Source: Oxalobacteraceae bacterium UBA4003
GTDB lineage: Bacteria > Pseudomonadota > Gammaproteobacteria > Burkholderiales > Burkholderiaceae_D
Length of the DNA stretch: 29,419 nt
Direction: 5' to 3'
Assembly: GCA_002384815.1 (NCBI GenBank)
Contig: DGBN01000064.1
Span: 1 to 29,419 of the forward strand
The first letter of the stretch is position 1, and each line of letters begins with the position of its first letter. Under the pieces are notes generated by a model. The model worked only from the letters and a program-made list of their open reading frames with translations. It had not been told where the DNA came from and searched no databases. Both the position numbers and the translations under genes were made by a program. Shown one piece after another: positions 14,902-24,024 of this stretch.

Positions 14902-15831
14902 TTACGCTGCCAACAACTTGCGCTGCACATCGGGGTCGGCCAGTTTGTTTAAAAACCATTTCAGACATTTGCCGCGTGCGTCGGTGCGCCATGCATATTG
15001 CAGCGTGCCATCGGGTTTGGTTTCGTTGGTCTGCTTCTCTATCAGTGCACCGGTGTCGAGATAGGACTGTGCCCATTTGCGGGGTAGATGACCACAGCCT
15101 AATCCGGCAACTTGCGCAGCCAGTTTATCGCGCACGGTGGGCACGGTCAGCGTCGATTGTCCTGTCAGTAAACCAGATGTAATGCGCGGCAGCATGCGTC
15201 CGCTGTCGCCGACAGAGATCGCACGATGTTGCTGCACGATGCTTGCAGATAGTGGCTCATCCAGTTTCGCCAGTGGATGTGTGGGCGCGACAGCGAATAC
15301 CCAATCGACGTCACCCATGGATTTTGAGCGGAAGCCGCCTGAGCCGCGTACCAGATCCGGGCCATCATACGAAATGCCAATCGCAAGGTCGGCTTCACCG
15401 TTGATCAGTTTCTCCCAGGTGCCGGACAAGACTTCTGTGGAAAATCGTAACTGCGTGCCGGAACTTTGCAGATCGCATTCATTGATCAAAGGGATCATTT
15501 TTTCATAAGGAATCAAGGCATCGAGCACGATGCGCAACTCGACTTCCCAACCGCTGGCGGTACGTTTGACGCGCTGTTCCAGTTCATCGGCGGCGCGTAG
15601 CAGATGGCGGCCTTCGGTCAATAATTCCTGTCCGGCTGCAGTCAGCTTCGCGCGATGACCGCGTCTATCAAACAGCAGCACGTCAAGATCTTCTTCCAGC
15701 TTGCGCACGCTATAGGTCAGCGCAGAAGGCACGCGATCAAGGGCAACTGCGGCTGCACCGAAGCTGCCCTTGCGGTCTATGGTGTCGAGGATGCGTATCG
15801 CTTCCAGCGTCAAATTCATGGCGAAATCCAA
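14902..15831 (-). CDS. LysR-family transcriptional regulator divergent from a pirin gene
   Basis: A 309-residue LysR regulator. The winged helix-turn-helix spans about residues 5-65 (LEAIRILDTIDRKGSFGAAA, then SALTYSVRKLEEDLDVLLFDR) and the effector-binding domain follows from about 95. An internal start at MNLTLEAI (residue 5, position 15819) fits the family equally well. The arrangement of a LysR gene divergent from a pirin gene recalls E. coli yhaJ-yhaK, but the ligand is unknown. A near-perfect dyad lies in the shared spacer. The gluQ gene follows after 3 nt. Confidence 0.9.
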   Translation of the reverse strand: MDFAMNLTLEAIRILDTIDRKGSFGAAAVALDRVPSALTYSVRKLEEDLDVLLFDRRGHRAKLTAAGQELLTEGRHLLRAADELEQRVKRTASGWEVELRIVLDALIPYEKMIPLINECDLQSSGTQLRFSTEVLSGTWEKLINGEADLAIGISYDGPDLVRGSGGFRSKSMGDVDWVFAVAPTHPLAKLDEPLSASIVQQHRAISVGDSGRMLPRITSGLLTGQSTLTVPTVRDKLAAQVAGLGCGHLPRKWAQSYLDTGALIEKQTNETKPDGTLQYAWRTDARGKCLKWFLNKLADPDVQRKLLAA

Positions 15832-15890
15832 TATCCAAAATATTTGAATAACTTGTACGTAATTATGCCCTTATTTAATGATTTTTGATC

Positions 15891-15912
15891 ACCTATAGTG
15901 TCACTTATAGGT
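15891..15912. promoter_or_regulatory. Dyad operator candidate between LysR and pirin genes
   Basis: ACCTATA and TATAGGT flank GTGTCACT, whose GTG-T-CAC core is itself symmetric, so the site is almost palindromic over 22 bp. It lies 44 nt before the pirin start and 60 nt before the LysR start, a normal place for a LysR operator controlling both. Confidence 0.55.
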
Positions 15913-15955
15913 TGACGCCTAGTCATACAATAAAACTCACCGAAAGGAAGATATC

Positions 15956-16657
15956 ATGCTTGAAGTTCGCAAAAGTGCAGAACGCGGCCACGCAAATCAC
16001 GGCTGGCTGGATTCGTATCACAGCTTCTCGTTCGGCGAATATTACGACGAACAACACATGGGCTTTGGCCCGCTGCGCGTGATCAATGAAGATCGCGTCA
16101 ATGTCGGCGGCGGCTTCGGTACCCACGGCCATCGCGATATGGAAATCATCAGCTATGTGCTGGAAGGCGAGTTGGCGCACAAGGACAGCATGGGTACAGG
16201 CAGCGTGATTCGCCCTGGTGATGTGCAAAGGATGAGTGCCGGTAGCGGTGTCCGTCATTCGGAATTCAATCACGCCAAAGATCAGACCACGCATTTCCTG
16301 CAAATCTGGATCCAGCCTGACGTGACTGGCATTCTACCGAGCTATGAAGAGAAAAATTTCTCGGCGGAAGAAAAACGCGGTCGCCTGCGTCTGATTGCCA
16401 GCTCGGATGGTGAAGGCGGTTCCGTGCTGATCCATCAGGATGCAAAGCTGTTTGCCGGATTGTTTGATGGTGCTGAGGCGGCTTCCTTGGCGATAGCTGC
16501 TGGACGTCTTGCGTATATTCATGTCGCACGTGGTGCGGTGACGGTGAATGGCGTTGAGCTGAAAACGGGTGATGCAGTGAAATTGTCGGATGTGTCGACC
16601 GTCGATATCAGTGATGGTCAGCAAGCAGAAGTATTGGTGTTTGATCTGGTGCGATAA
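15956..16657 (+). CDS. Pirin-family protein (YhhW/YhaK-like, putative quercetin dioxygenase)
   Basis: A 233-residue bicupin protein of the pirin family. The metal-binding set of YhhW is fully conserved: His57 and His59 in GTHGHRDME, His101 and Glu103 in RHSEF. E. coli YhhW opens the flavonol quercetin in vitro, while the physiological substrate in most bacteria is unknown. The N-terminal cupin is GGGFGTHGHRDMEII through FLQIWIQPD, and the C-terminal cupin is degenerate. Start ATG has an AAAGGAAG ribosome-binding site. It is divergent from the LysR gene, which is the likely regulator, and stands alone before a bidirectional terminator. Confidence 0.9.
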   Translation: MLEVRKSAERGHANHGWLDSYHSFSFGEYYDEQHMGFGPLRVINEDRVNVGGGFGTHGHRDMEIISYVLEGELAHKDSMGTGSVIRPGDVQRMSAGSGVRHSEFNHAKDQTTHFLQIWIQPDVTGILPSYEEKNFSAEEKRGRLRLIASSDGEGGSVLIHQDAKLFAGLFDGAEAASLAIAAGRLAYIHVARGAVTVNGVELKTGDAVKLSDVSTVDISDGQQAEVLVFDLVR

Positions 16658-16672
16658 GCTCACATCAGCAAC

Positions 16673-16708
16673 AAAAAAGCGCAGCATCCAAAAGATGCAG
16701 CGCTTTTT
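16673..16708. terminator. Bidirectional terminator between pirin gene and kdsA
   Basis: GCGC-A-GCATC pairs with GATGC-A-GCGC around CAAAA, with an internal A-A mismatch. Runs of A on the left and T on the right let it serve both converging genes. Confidence 0.9.
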
Positions 16709-16730
16709 ATTTGACTAATGCAGTTGGAAA

Positions 16731-17576
16731 TTACGCTTCAATATCCAGCGGAGCAAACGATTTAACCAAATCATCCAGCTGTTTCAACTGCGCCAAAAAC
16801 GGCTCCAGTTTATCCAGCGGCAAAGCACTAGGCCCATCGCATTTCGCAGATTTAGGATCTGGATGTGCTTCGAGGAACAGGCCGGCGAGGCCGACGCCCA
16901 TACCGGCACGCGCCAGATCGGCGACTTGTTCGCGACGACCGCCTGATGCCGCACCGCCCGGATCGCGTTGCTGCAATGCGTGCGTCACGTCGAAAATAAT
17001 CGGCAGGTTGTTGCATACTTTTTTCATCACGCCAAAACCGAGCATGTCGACTACCAGATTGTCATAGCCGAAGCAGGTGCCGCGATCGCACAGGATCAAT
17101 TGTTCGTTGCCGGCTTCCCTGAACTTCTCAACAATGTTCAGCATCTGCGACGGGCTGAGGAATTGCGGCTTCTTGATGTTGATGACGCGGCCGGTTTTTG
17201 CCAGTGCGACCACCAGATCAGTCTGGCGCGCGAGGAAGGCTGGAAGTTGCAGTACGTCGGCAACTTCGGCCACGATCGCGGCTTGGTGTACTTCATGCAC
17301 GTCGGTGATGACAGGTACCTTGAAGGTCTTTTTGACTTCTTCAAAAATGCGCATACCTTCTTCCAGGCCAGGGCCGCGGTAGGAATGTATCGATGAGCGA
17401 TTGGCTTTGTCGAACGATGCCTTGAACACGTAAGGAATGCCAAGCTTGCCGGTCACGCGTACATATTCTTCGCAGGAACGCATGGCGAGATCGCGGGATT
17501 CGAGCACGTTGATGCCGCCGAACAGGACGAAGGGTGCTGCGTTGTCGACCTTGATTGTGCCGTTGATAGTGATCAT
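16731..17576 (-). CDS. kdsA: 3-deoxy-D-manno-octulosonate 8-phosphate synthase
   Basis: This 281-residue cytoplasmic aldolase joins phosphoenolpyruvate and arabinose 5-phosphate to make Kdo 8-phosphate for the lipopolysaccharide inner core. Recognisable segments are GGINVLESRD, FKASFDKANRSS, YRGPGLEEG, DVHE, INIKKPQF, LCDRGTCFGYDNLVVDM and FDVTHALQ. Asn in GGINVLE replaces the Cys of metal-dependent enzymes, which places it in the metal-independent class of E. coli. Length matches E. coli (284). The upstream neighbour is trhO, 15 nt away, rather than the pyrG-kdsA-eno arrangement common in betaproteobacteria, so a paralogue or a relocated gene is possible. Confidence 0.95.
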   Translation of the reverse strand: MITINGTIKVDNAAPFVLFGGINVLESRDLAMRSCEEYVRVTGKLGIPYVFKASFDKANRSSIHSYRGPGLEEGMRIFEEVKKTFKVPVITDVHEVHQAAIVAEVADVLQLPAFLARQTDLVVALAKTGRVINIKKPQFLSPSQMLNIVEKFREAGNEQLILCDRGTCFGYDNLVVDMLGFGVMKKVCNNLPIIFDVTHALQQRDPGGAASGGRREQVADLARAGMGVGLAGLFLEAHPDPKSAKCDGPSALPLDKLEPFLAQLKQLDDLVKSFAPLDIEA

Positions 17577-17591
17577 GTGGGCTTCTTTAAA

Positions 17592-18488
17592 TTAAAGAGG
17601 GTTGATTGCTGCTGCAGCAGCCTGCGAATTTTCGCTTGAGGGCGATTTGCTGGAAGATGTGCAATGCGGGCAGGATTTTCCTGTGCTGAATAATGGTGAC
17701 AACTGTTCACGTGGCGACACGGTTGCATTGCATGCAGCGCATGTCGTTGCTAGCGTTGGTTCCAGCCGCGGATTGAGCGCAGTGCGATGATCGAACACGA
17801 AACAGTCGCCGCTGTAATGATCGCCGCCGACTTCTTCGAAATATTTCAGGATGCCGCCGTCGAGCTGGTACACACTGTTGTAACCGACATCTTTCATGTA
17901 GATCGCAGCTTTTTCGCAGCGGATACCGCCGGTGCAGAACGTAACGACAGTCTTGTCGTTCAATGCATCCTTGTTTTTGGCGACGATGTCGGGGAATTCG
18001 CTGAATTTTTCTATGCGGTAATCGATGGTGTCGTCGAAAGTGCCGACATCCACTTCAAAAGCATTGCGTGTATCCATCATGACAACCGGTTTGCCGTCGT
18101 CGTCATGACCTTGATCCAACCAGCGCTTGAGTGTGGTCGCACCGACTGATGGCGCGCGACCGAGTTCCGGTTTGATCAGCGGATGCTTCATCGTGATGAT
18201 TTCGCGCTTGAGCTTGACCAGCATGTATTTGAAAGGCTGGTCTTCGGAATAGCTTTCTTTCACTTCCAGATCGGCAAAGCGTGCATCGGCACGTAGCCAC
18301 TCCAGAAAACTGTCTATCTCTGCGCGGGTTCCAGCCAGGAAAAGGTTAATGCCTTCCGGACTGAGGAGAACGGTGCCTTTTAGCGACAATTGCTTGCACT
18401 TGGCAATAAATTCCGGGCGCTTCTCGACGGTGTCGTCAAAGCTGATGAATTTGTAGGCGGCGATATTAACGAATGATGTGGATGGCAT
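17592..18488 (-). CDS. trhO: tRNA uridine(34) hydroxylase, rhodanese-like
   Basis: TrhO (YceA) performs oxygen-dependent hydroxylation of uridine 34 in tRNA, a step toward 5-carboxymethoxyuridine. I place the start at MPSTSFVNIAAYKF (18488) because this is where family similarity begins; the frame runs 77 codons further up, but that part is unlike the family and approaches the dnaE promoter. The N-terminal ferredoxin-like domain contains LKGTVLLSPEGINLFLAGT. The rhodanese domain carries VMMDTRNAFE and the active-site loop FCTGGIRCEKAA with Cys near 184. A C-terminal CAAC and CPHC pair may bind zinc. The product is 298 residues. It is followed by kdsA after 15 nt. Confidence 0.9.
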   Translation of the reverse strand: MPSTSFVNIAAYKFISFDDTVEKRPEFIAKCKQLSLKGTVLLSPEGINLFLAGTRAEIDSFLEWLRADARFADLEVKESYSEDQPFKYMLVKLKREIITMKHPLIKPELGRAPSVGATTLKRWLDQGHDDDGKPVVMMDTRNAFEVDVGTFDDTIDYRIEKFSEFPDIVAKNKDALNDKTVVTFCTGGIRCEKAAIYMKDVGYNSVYQLDGGILKYFEEVGGDHYSGDCFVFDHRTALNPRLEPTLATTCAACNATVSPREQLSPLFSTGKSCPHCTSSSKSPSSENSQAAAAAINPL

Positions 18489-18683
18489 GCTTGTTTCTTG
18501 AGGTGATTGCTCTTGTAAAGAGGACAATGTTCTACTGTTCGTGGCTGGCTTTTTCCGCTTGGGCCGAACGGTAGGTGGCCGGAAGCGGGATGCGGCAAGG
18601 CATGAACAAGCCGACATTATAAACTTCGCATTCGGGAATGCCGAAATGTCGGTTGAAAGGAGTGGTCGCGGTAGAATACGGCC

Positions 18684-21600
18684 ATGATTTCTCCGCAATT
18701 TATTCATCTCCGTCTGCATTCCGAATATTCGATCGTCGATGGCCTGGTCCGCATCGATGACGTGATCGCTGCTGCTGCTGCTGATGCGCAGCCTTCGCTC
18801 GCGATTACCGATCTGGCCAACCTGTTTGGCATGGTCAAGTTCTATAAAGAGGCGCGCTCCAAAGGCATCAAGCCCATCGTCGGTTGCGACGTCTGGATCA
18901 GCAACGATAACGATAAAGACAAGCCGTCGCGCCTGTTGTTACTGGTCAAGAACAAGACTGGTTATCTGCAATTGTGCGAATTGCTGTCCAGGGCATGGTT
19001 GACCAACTTACATCGCGGTCGCGCTGAAATTCGTCCCGAATGGCTGGAGCAGCTGGCCGCTGAAGGCGGTCCGAATGGTTTGATCGTTTTGTCCGGTGCG
19101 CATTTTGGCGATGTCGGTATGGCGATCGATAACGGTAATCTTGCCGGCGCCGAGCGTCACGCCAAGCGTTGGGCGGAAATCTTCCCCGGCCATTTCTATA
19201 TTGAAATACAACGTGCCGATCAGCCGAATATGGATGCGCATGTACGCCAGGCGTCGGTACTCGCAGCCAAATTGAATTTGCCTTTGGTGGCGACGCATCC
19301 GGTGCAATTTCTGGATCAGGGTGAATTTACTGCGCATGAAGCGCGTACCTGTATCTCTGAAGGTGAAATTCTTGCGAATCCGCGCCGCATCAAGCGTTTC
19401 AATGAGCGTCAGCGCTTTACCACGCAGGCAGAAATGGCAGAGTTGTTTGCCGATATGCCGAATGCGCTACAGAACTCGGTAGAAATCGCCAAGCGTTGCA
19501 ATCTGGTGCTGGAACTTGGCAAGCCTAAGCTGCCGAACTTCCCGACTCCTGATGGTTCGTCTATCGATGAATTCCTGGTCAAGGAAGCGCAACGTGGACT
19601 GGAAGGACGTCTGGAGCATTTGTATCCAGATCCTGAGTTGCGTGAAAAAAATCGCGAGCGTTATCAGGCGCGCTTGAAGTTCGAGACCGACACCATCATC
19701 CACATGGGTTTCCCCGGTTACTTTCTGATCGTGGCGGACTTTATCAAATGGGCAAAAAATAACGGCGTGCCGGTTGGACCGGGTCGTGGTTCAGGTGCCG
19801 GTTCTCTGGTGGCGTATTCCTTGTTGATTACCGATCTGGATCCGCTGCAATACAACTTGCTGTTCGAACGCTTCCTGAATCCTGAGCGGGTTTCCATGCC
19901 CGATTTCGATATCGATTTTTGCCAGGAAGGGCGCGACCGCGTCATTCAATATGTGAAGGATCAATACGGCAAGGATGCGGTTTCGCAGATTGCCACCTTC
20001 GGTACGATGGCGGCCAAAGGTGCAGTGCGTGACGTTGGTCGTGTGCTGGATTTCGGCTACAACTTCTGCGATGGCATTTCTAAACTGATTCCATTCAAGC
20101 CGGGCAAGCTGGTGACGATAGCTGACGCAATCAAGGAAGAGCCGTTGCTGGCCGAACGCCTGGAAAATGAAGAAGAAGTAAAACAGTTGCTGGAATTGGC
20201 ACAACAGGTTGAAGGTATCGCACGTAACATCGGTATGCATGCGGGTGGCGTGTTGATTGCACCGGGCAAGCTGACTGACTTCTGTCCTTTGTATACGCAA
20301 GGCGGTGATGCGGGCGTCGTGTCGCAATACGATAAAGACGACGTCGAAGCCGTAGGTCTGGTGAAGTTCGACTTTTTGGGTTTGACCACGTTGACGATTC
20401 TGGATCGCGCGGTGCGTTACATCAAGGATCTTGATCCGGCGATGGCGGATTTCACGCTGGAAAAATTGCCGCTGAATGACAGACCGTCTTACGATTTGCT
20501 GACCAAGGCGAAAACCGTCGCTGTGTTCCAGCTGGAAAGCCGCGGCATGCAAGGCATGCTGAAGGATGCGCGTCCCGATCGCTTCGAAGACATTATTGCG
20601 CTGGTGGCCTTGTACCGCCCGGGTCCTATGGATCTGATCCCGGATTTCTGCCGACGCAAGCATGGTGAGCGTTTCGAATATCCGGATCCGCGTACCGAAG
20701 CCATTTTGTCCGAAACCTACGGCATCATGGTGTATCAGGAACAGGTTATGCAGATGGCGCAGGTCATCGGTGGTTACTCGCTGGGCGGTGCGGATTTGCT
20801 GCGTCGTGCGATGGGTAAGAAAAAAGCCGAAGAGATGGCGCAGCATCGCGAGCTGTTCCGTGCCGGTGCTGCGAAGAATGACCTGACGGCAGAAAAGGCC
20901 GACGAGATTTTCGATTTGATGGAAAAGTTTGCCGGCTACGGTTTTAATAAATCGCATGCCGCTGCTTACGCTTTGCTGTCGTATCACACCGCATATTTAA
21001 AAGCGCATCATCCAGCGGCATTCATGGCAGCCAACTTGTCGCTGGCAATGGACGACACCGACAAGATCAAGATTCTGGTCGAAGATGCGCTCGACATTTG
21101 TGGCCTGACTTTGCTGCCGCCGGACATCAATCAATCTGATTATCGTTTTACACCAGTAGGTGTGCCGGGTAAAAAAGCCATGCAGATTCGTTATGGTCTG
21201 GGCGCAGTCAAAGGTTCAGGCAAGAGCGCGATCGATGCGATCGTGCTTGCACGTCAAAGTCAGCCTTTCACCGATCTGTTCGACTTCTGTAAACGCGTCG
21301 ATAAACGTCAGATCAATCGCCGCACCATCGATTCACTGATTCGTGCCGGAGCGTTCGACTGCTTCAATGTGGATCGTGCGATTCTTTTGGCATCGGTGAG
21401 TTTTGCGATGGAGTGTGCAGAGCAAGCCGAGGCATCAGCAAACCAGGTGAGCTTATTCGGTGGTGATGACAGTGATCTGGAAACTCCGCCGGAATACGTC
21501 AAAGTATCGCCGTGGAGCGACAAGCAAAAACTGACAGAGGAAAAAGCCGCGCTGGGTTTTTATCTGTCCGGCCATTTGTTCAATGCCTATGCAGAAGAAG

Positions 21601-22145
21601 CACGTCGTTTTGCACGCACCAGTTTGAGCAAGCTGGAACCGTCACGCGAACCACGCACGATAGCCGGTGTGATTTCCGGCGTGCGCACACAAATGACGCA
21701 GCGCGGCCGCATGATCATCGTCACGCTGGATGATGGCAGCGCGACAGTCGATGTGACCGTATACAACGAGGTGTACGATGCCAACCGCGCGCTATTCAAG
21801 GAAGATGAATTTCTCGCTGTAGTCGGCAAGGTGTCGGAAGATCGTTTTTCCGGTGGCTTGCGCATTACGGCCGAGAAGGTGATGGATATCGCTGCGGTAC
21901 GGATACAGTACGCCAAGTGTATCTATTTGTTCTTGCAGGCATCAGCCGACGTCAGTACCTTGATGGCGACCTTGCAAGCATCCGCGCGTGCAGATGGCAG
22001 CCCGGTAGTGATTCAGTATCAGAATCCAAAAGGCGTCGCGGAACTGCGTTTCGCGGAACAGTGGCGCATCAATCCGGATGACAATACCAAACAAAAACTA
22101 ATCGATTTATATTCGGAAAAAAATGTACGGATCGCTTACGACTGA
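18684..22145 (+). CDS. dnaE: DNA polymerase III alpha subunit
   Basis: The 1153-residue replicative polymerase. The PHP domain starts with FIHLRLHSEYSIVDG (residues 6-20). The three catalytic aspartates are visible: Asp409 and Asp411 in PDFDIDF and Asp563 in KFDFLGLT. A helix-hairpin-helix region follows (YGFNKSHAAAYALLSYHTAY), then a beta-clamp-binding peptide QVSLF at 921-925, in the same place as QADMF in E. coli. An OB fold (IAGVISGVRTQMTQRGRMI) and a C-terminal tau-binding region complete the protein. Length matches E. coli (1160). The ribosome-binding site is weak. msbA follows after 77 nt without a clear terminator. Confidence 0.97.
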   Translation: MISPQFIHLRLHSEYSIVDGLVRIDDVIAAAAADAQPSLAITDLANLFGMVKFYKEARSKGIKPIVGCDVWISNDNDKDKPSRLLLLVKNKTGYLQLCELLSRAWLTNLHRGRAEIRPEWLEQLAAEGGPNGLIVLSGAHFGDVGMAIDNGNLAGAERHAKRWAEIFPGHFYIEIQRADQPNMDAHVRQASVLAAKLNLPLVATHPVQFLDQGEFTAHEARTCISEGEILANPRRIKRFNERQRFTTQAEMAELFADMPNALQNSVEIAKRCNLVLELGKPKLPNFPTPDGSSIDEFLVKEAQRGLEGRLEHLYPDPELREKNRERYQARLKFETDTIIHMGFPGYFLIVADFIKWAKNNGVPVGPGRGSGAGSLVAYSLLITDLDPLQYNLLFERFLNPERVSMPDFDIDFCQEGRDRVIQYVKDQYGKDAVSQIATFGTMAAKGAVRDVGRVLDFGYNFCDGISKLIPFKPGKLVTIADAIKEEPLLAERLENEEEVKQLLELAQQVEGIARNIGMHAGGVLIAPGKLTDFCPLYTQGGDAGVVSQYDKDDVEAVGLVKFDFLGLTTLTILDRAVRYIKDLDPAMADFTLEKLPLNDRPSYDLLTKAKTVAVFQLESRGMQGMLKDARPDRFEDIIALVALYRPGPMDLIPDFCRRKHGERFEYPDPRTEAILSETYGIMVYQEQVMQMAQVIGGYSLGGADLLRRAMGKKKAEEMAQHRELFRAGAAKNDLTAEKADEIFDLMEKFAGYGFNKSHAAAYALLSYHTAYLKAHHPAAFMAANLSLAMDDTDKIKILVEDALDICGLTLLPPDINQSDYRFTPVGVPGKKAMQIRYGLGAVKGSGKSAIDAIVLARQSQPFTDLFDFCKRVDKRQINRRTIDSLIRAGAFDCFNVDRAILLASVSFAMECAEQAEASANQVSLFGGDDSDLETPPEYVKVSPWSDKQKLTEEKAALGFYLSGHLFNAYAEEARRFARTSLSKLEPSREPRTIAGVISGVRTQMTQRGRMIIVTLDDGSATVDVTVYNEVYDANRALFKEDEFLAVVGKVSEDRFSGGLRITAEKVMDIAAVRIQYAKCIYLFLQASADVSTLMATLQASARADGSPVVIQYQNPKGVAELRFAEQWRINPDDNTKQKLIDLYSEKNVRIAYD

Positions 22146-22222
22146 ACGTGTGAATGGCTCCATTCAAGAAAAGTCGCCATGCCTTTTTTCCGCCGTTGCT
22201 CACTATATGGAAATGTAGATAG

Positions 22223-23959
22223 ATGAAATTCCCTGCACATTTGACACGCCTGTTCGGCATGCTCGGTCCGTATAAAAAACGGCTGATCATTGCCTTTTGC
22301 GGCATGATCATGACAGCATTGACCGAACCTATGTTCCCGGCTGTCATGCGCTTGCTGCTGGATCACGGCTTTGGCGGAAAACCTGCATTTTCGCTGTGGT
22401 TGGTACCGTTGGCGATCATTGGTATCTTCGTGCTGCGTGGTATTTCGACATACACGACAACATACATGATGACCTGGGTTTCATCACGTTTGTTGAACGT
22501 CCTGCGGCAGAAAATGTTTGCACGCATTCTTGATGTTCCTTTGGGTTTTTACAGTACGCATTCAGTCGGACGTGTGATCAACTCGATGATGTTTGAAGTA
22601 CAGCAGATCGTCGATATGGTGACGCGGGTGTATACCTCGTTGATTCGTGATTCGCTGACAGTGATTGTTTTGTTGAGTTTTTTGTTATGGCTTAACTGGC
22701 GACTGACCTTGGTGGCTCTGGTACTGCTGCCCTTGATTGCGATCGTGGTGCGCATGACAGGACGTCGCGTGCGCAGGCTGACGCGTGAGTACCAAGCCGT
22801 CAATGCTGAATTGACGCAGGTATTGGAAGAAACAACGCGTGCCAATCAAGTCATCAAAATTTTCGGTGGCCATCAATACGAGCGGGATCGCTTTGAAGCG
22901 CGTGCCGACAAGTTGCGCAGTTACACGATGCGCATGGCAAGCACGCTGGCGGCGACAACGCCGGTTACGCAAATCATGGCCGCTTGCGCAGTGGCCATCG
23001 TGATCGTGATTGCATTGATTCAATCAGAACAGAACCAGACGACGGTAGGTGGTTTTGTTTCTTTCATTACCGCGATGCTGATGTTGCTGGCACCTTTGAA
23101 AAGTATCGCTGAAGTAAATGGCCCCCTCCAACGCGGCTTGACTGCGGCGGAGGCGGTATTCGGATTGATCGATGCAGACCCGGAACGTAGCACCGGAAAA
23201 ACATTGCAGGGTCGCGCAGCAGGCCGCCTAGATTTCATCAATCTTGGATTTTCGTATCCTGGTCATCAGGCGAAGGCATTGCAGGATATCAATTTGACCG
23301 TGATGCCAGGTGAGACGATTGCTTTCGTCGGTATGTCGGGAGGTGGTAAATCCACACTGGTCAATCTGGTGCCTGGTTTCTACCCTGTGACTACCGGCGA
23401 GATTCGCATTGATGGCGACTCCATCGAAGATGTGGCGTTGACGAGTTTGCGTCAGCAGATTGCGATGGTGAGTCAGCATGTTGTCTTGTTCGATGATACG
23501 ATCGCCGCCAATATTGCATACGGTGATTCAGAGCCGGATCGCAAGCGTGTGCTCGCTGCAGTCAAGGCTGCGCACCTGGATGATGTGATTACCGGTTTGC
23601 CGCAAGGACTGGAAACCATGATAGGCGATAACGGTTCGCGCCTGTCGGGCGGGCAACGTCAACGTATGGCAATCGCACGCGCGATTTACAAAGACGCACC
23701 TATTCTGATCCTGGATGAGGCGACCTCAGCACTGGATTCGGAATCGGAGCGTGCGGTGCAGGCAGCTCTGGATGAGTTGATGAAAGGACGCACGACCTTG
23801 GTCATTGCCCATCGTTTGTCGACGATTGAGCGTGCAGATCGCATTGCAGTGTTGGCCGAAGGCCAGCTCGTCGAACTGGGCTCACATCAGGAGTTGCTGG
23901 AGAAGAATGGCGTGTATGCAAATCTGTACCACTTGCAGTTTGCAAAAGATCTGGATTGA
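22223..23959 (+). CDS. msbA: Lipid A export ABC transporter, fused permease/ATPase
   Basis: A 578-residue half-transporter of the inner membrane that flips core-lipid A from the cytoplasmic to the periplasmic leaflet and acts as a homodimer. Six membrane segments lie within residues about 20-320. The nucleotide-binding domain has Walker A GMSGGGKST (about 370-378), the Q-loop VSQHVVLFDD, the signature LSGGQRQRMAIARA, Walker B ILILDEATSALD and the switch His in VIAHRLST. Length and motif spacing fit MsbA (582 in E. coli). The next gene encodes a glycosyltransferase, which supports a role in lipopolysaccharide or surface glycan. A multidrug exporter of the same family is the less likely alternative. 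Confidence 0.92.
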   Translation: MKFPAHLTRLFGMLGPYKKRLIIAFCGMIMTALTEPMFPAVMRLLLDHGFGGKPAFSLWLVPLAIIGIFVLRGISTYTTTYMMTWVSSRLLNVLRQKMFARILDVPLGFYSTHSVGRVINSMMFEVQQIVDMVTRVYTSLIRDSLTVIVLLSFLLWLNWRLTLVALVLLPLIAIVVRMTGRRVRRLTREYQAVNAELTQVLEETTRANQVIKIFGGHQYERDRFEARADKLRSYTMRMASTLAATTPVTQIMAACAVAIVIVIALIQSEQNQTTVGGFVSFITAMLMLLAPLKSIAEVNGPLQRGLTAAEAVFGLIDADPERSTGKTLQGRAAGRLDFINLGFSYPGHQAKALQDINLTVMPGETIAFVGMSGGGKSTLVNLVPGFYPVTTGEIRIDGDSIEDVALTSLRQQIAMVSQHVVLFDDTIAANIAYGDSEPDRKRVLAAVKAAHLDDVITGLPQGLETMIGDNGSRLSGGQRQRMAIARAIYKDAPILILDEATSALDSESERAVQAALDELMKGRTTLVIAHRLSTIERADRIAVLAEGQLVELGSHQELLEKNGVYANLYHLQFAKDLD

Positions 23960-24024
23960 ATTAAAAAACATTTTACAGACGGAAATTGCAGACATGCGCA
24001 TCGCACTGTGTGCTGGAGAAAAAA

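Noticed and set aside
18489..18719. An N-terminal extension of TrhO
   Set aside because: The extra 77 codons are Arg/Pro-rich and unlike the family, and would overlap the dnaE start. The ATG at 18488 starts exactly at the conserved region.
19791..20987. A 398-codon open frame antisense to dnaE
   Set aside because: It lies wholly opposite conserved polymerase motifs and its protein has no recognisable feature.
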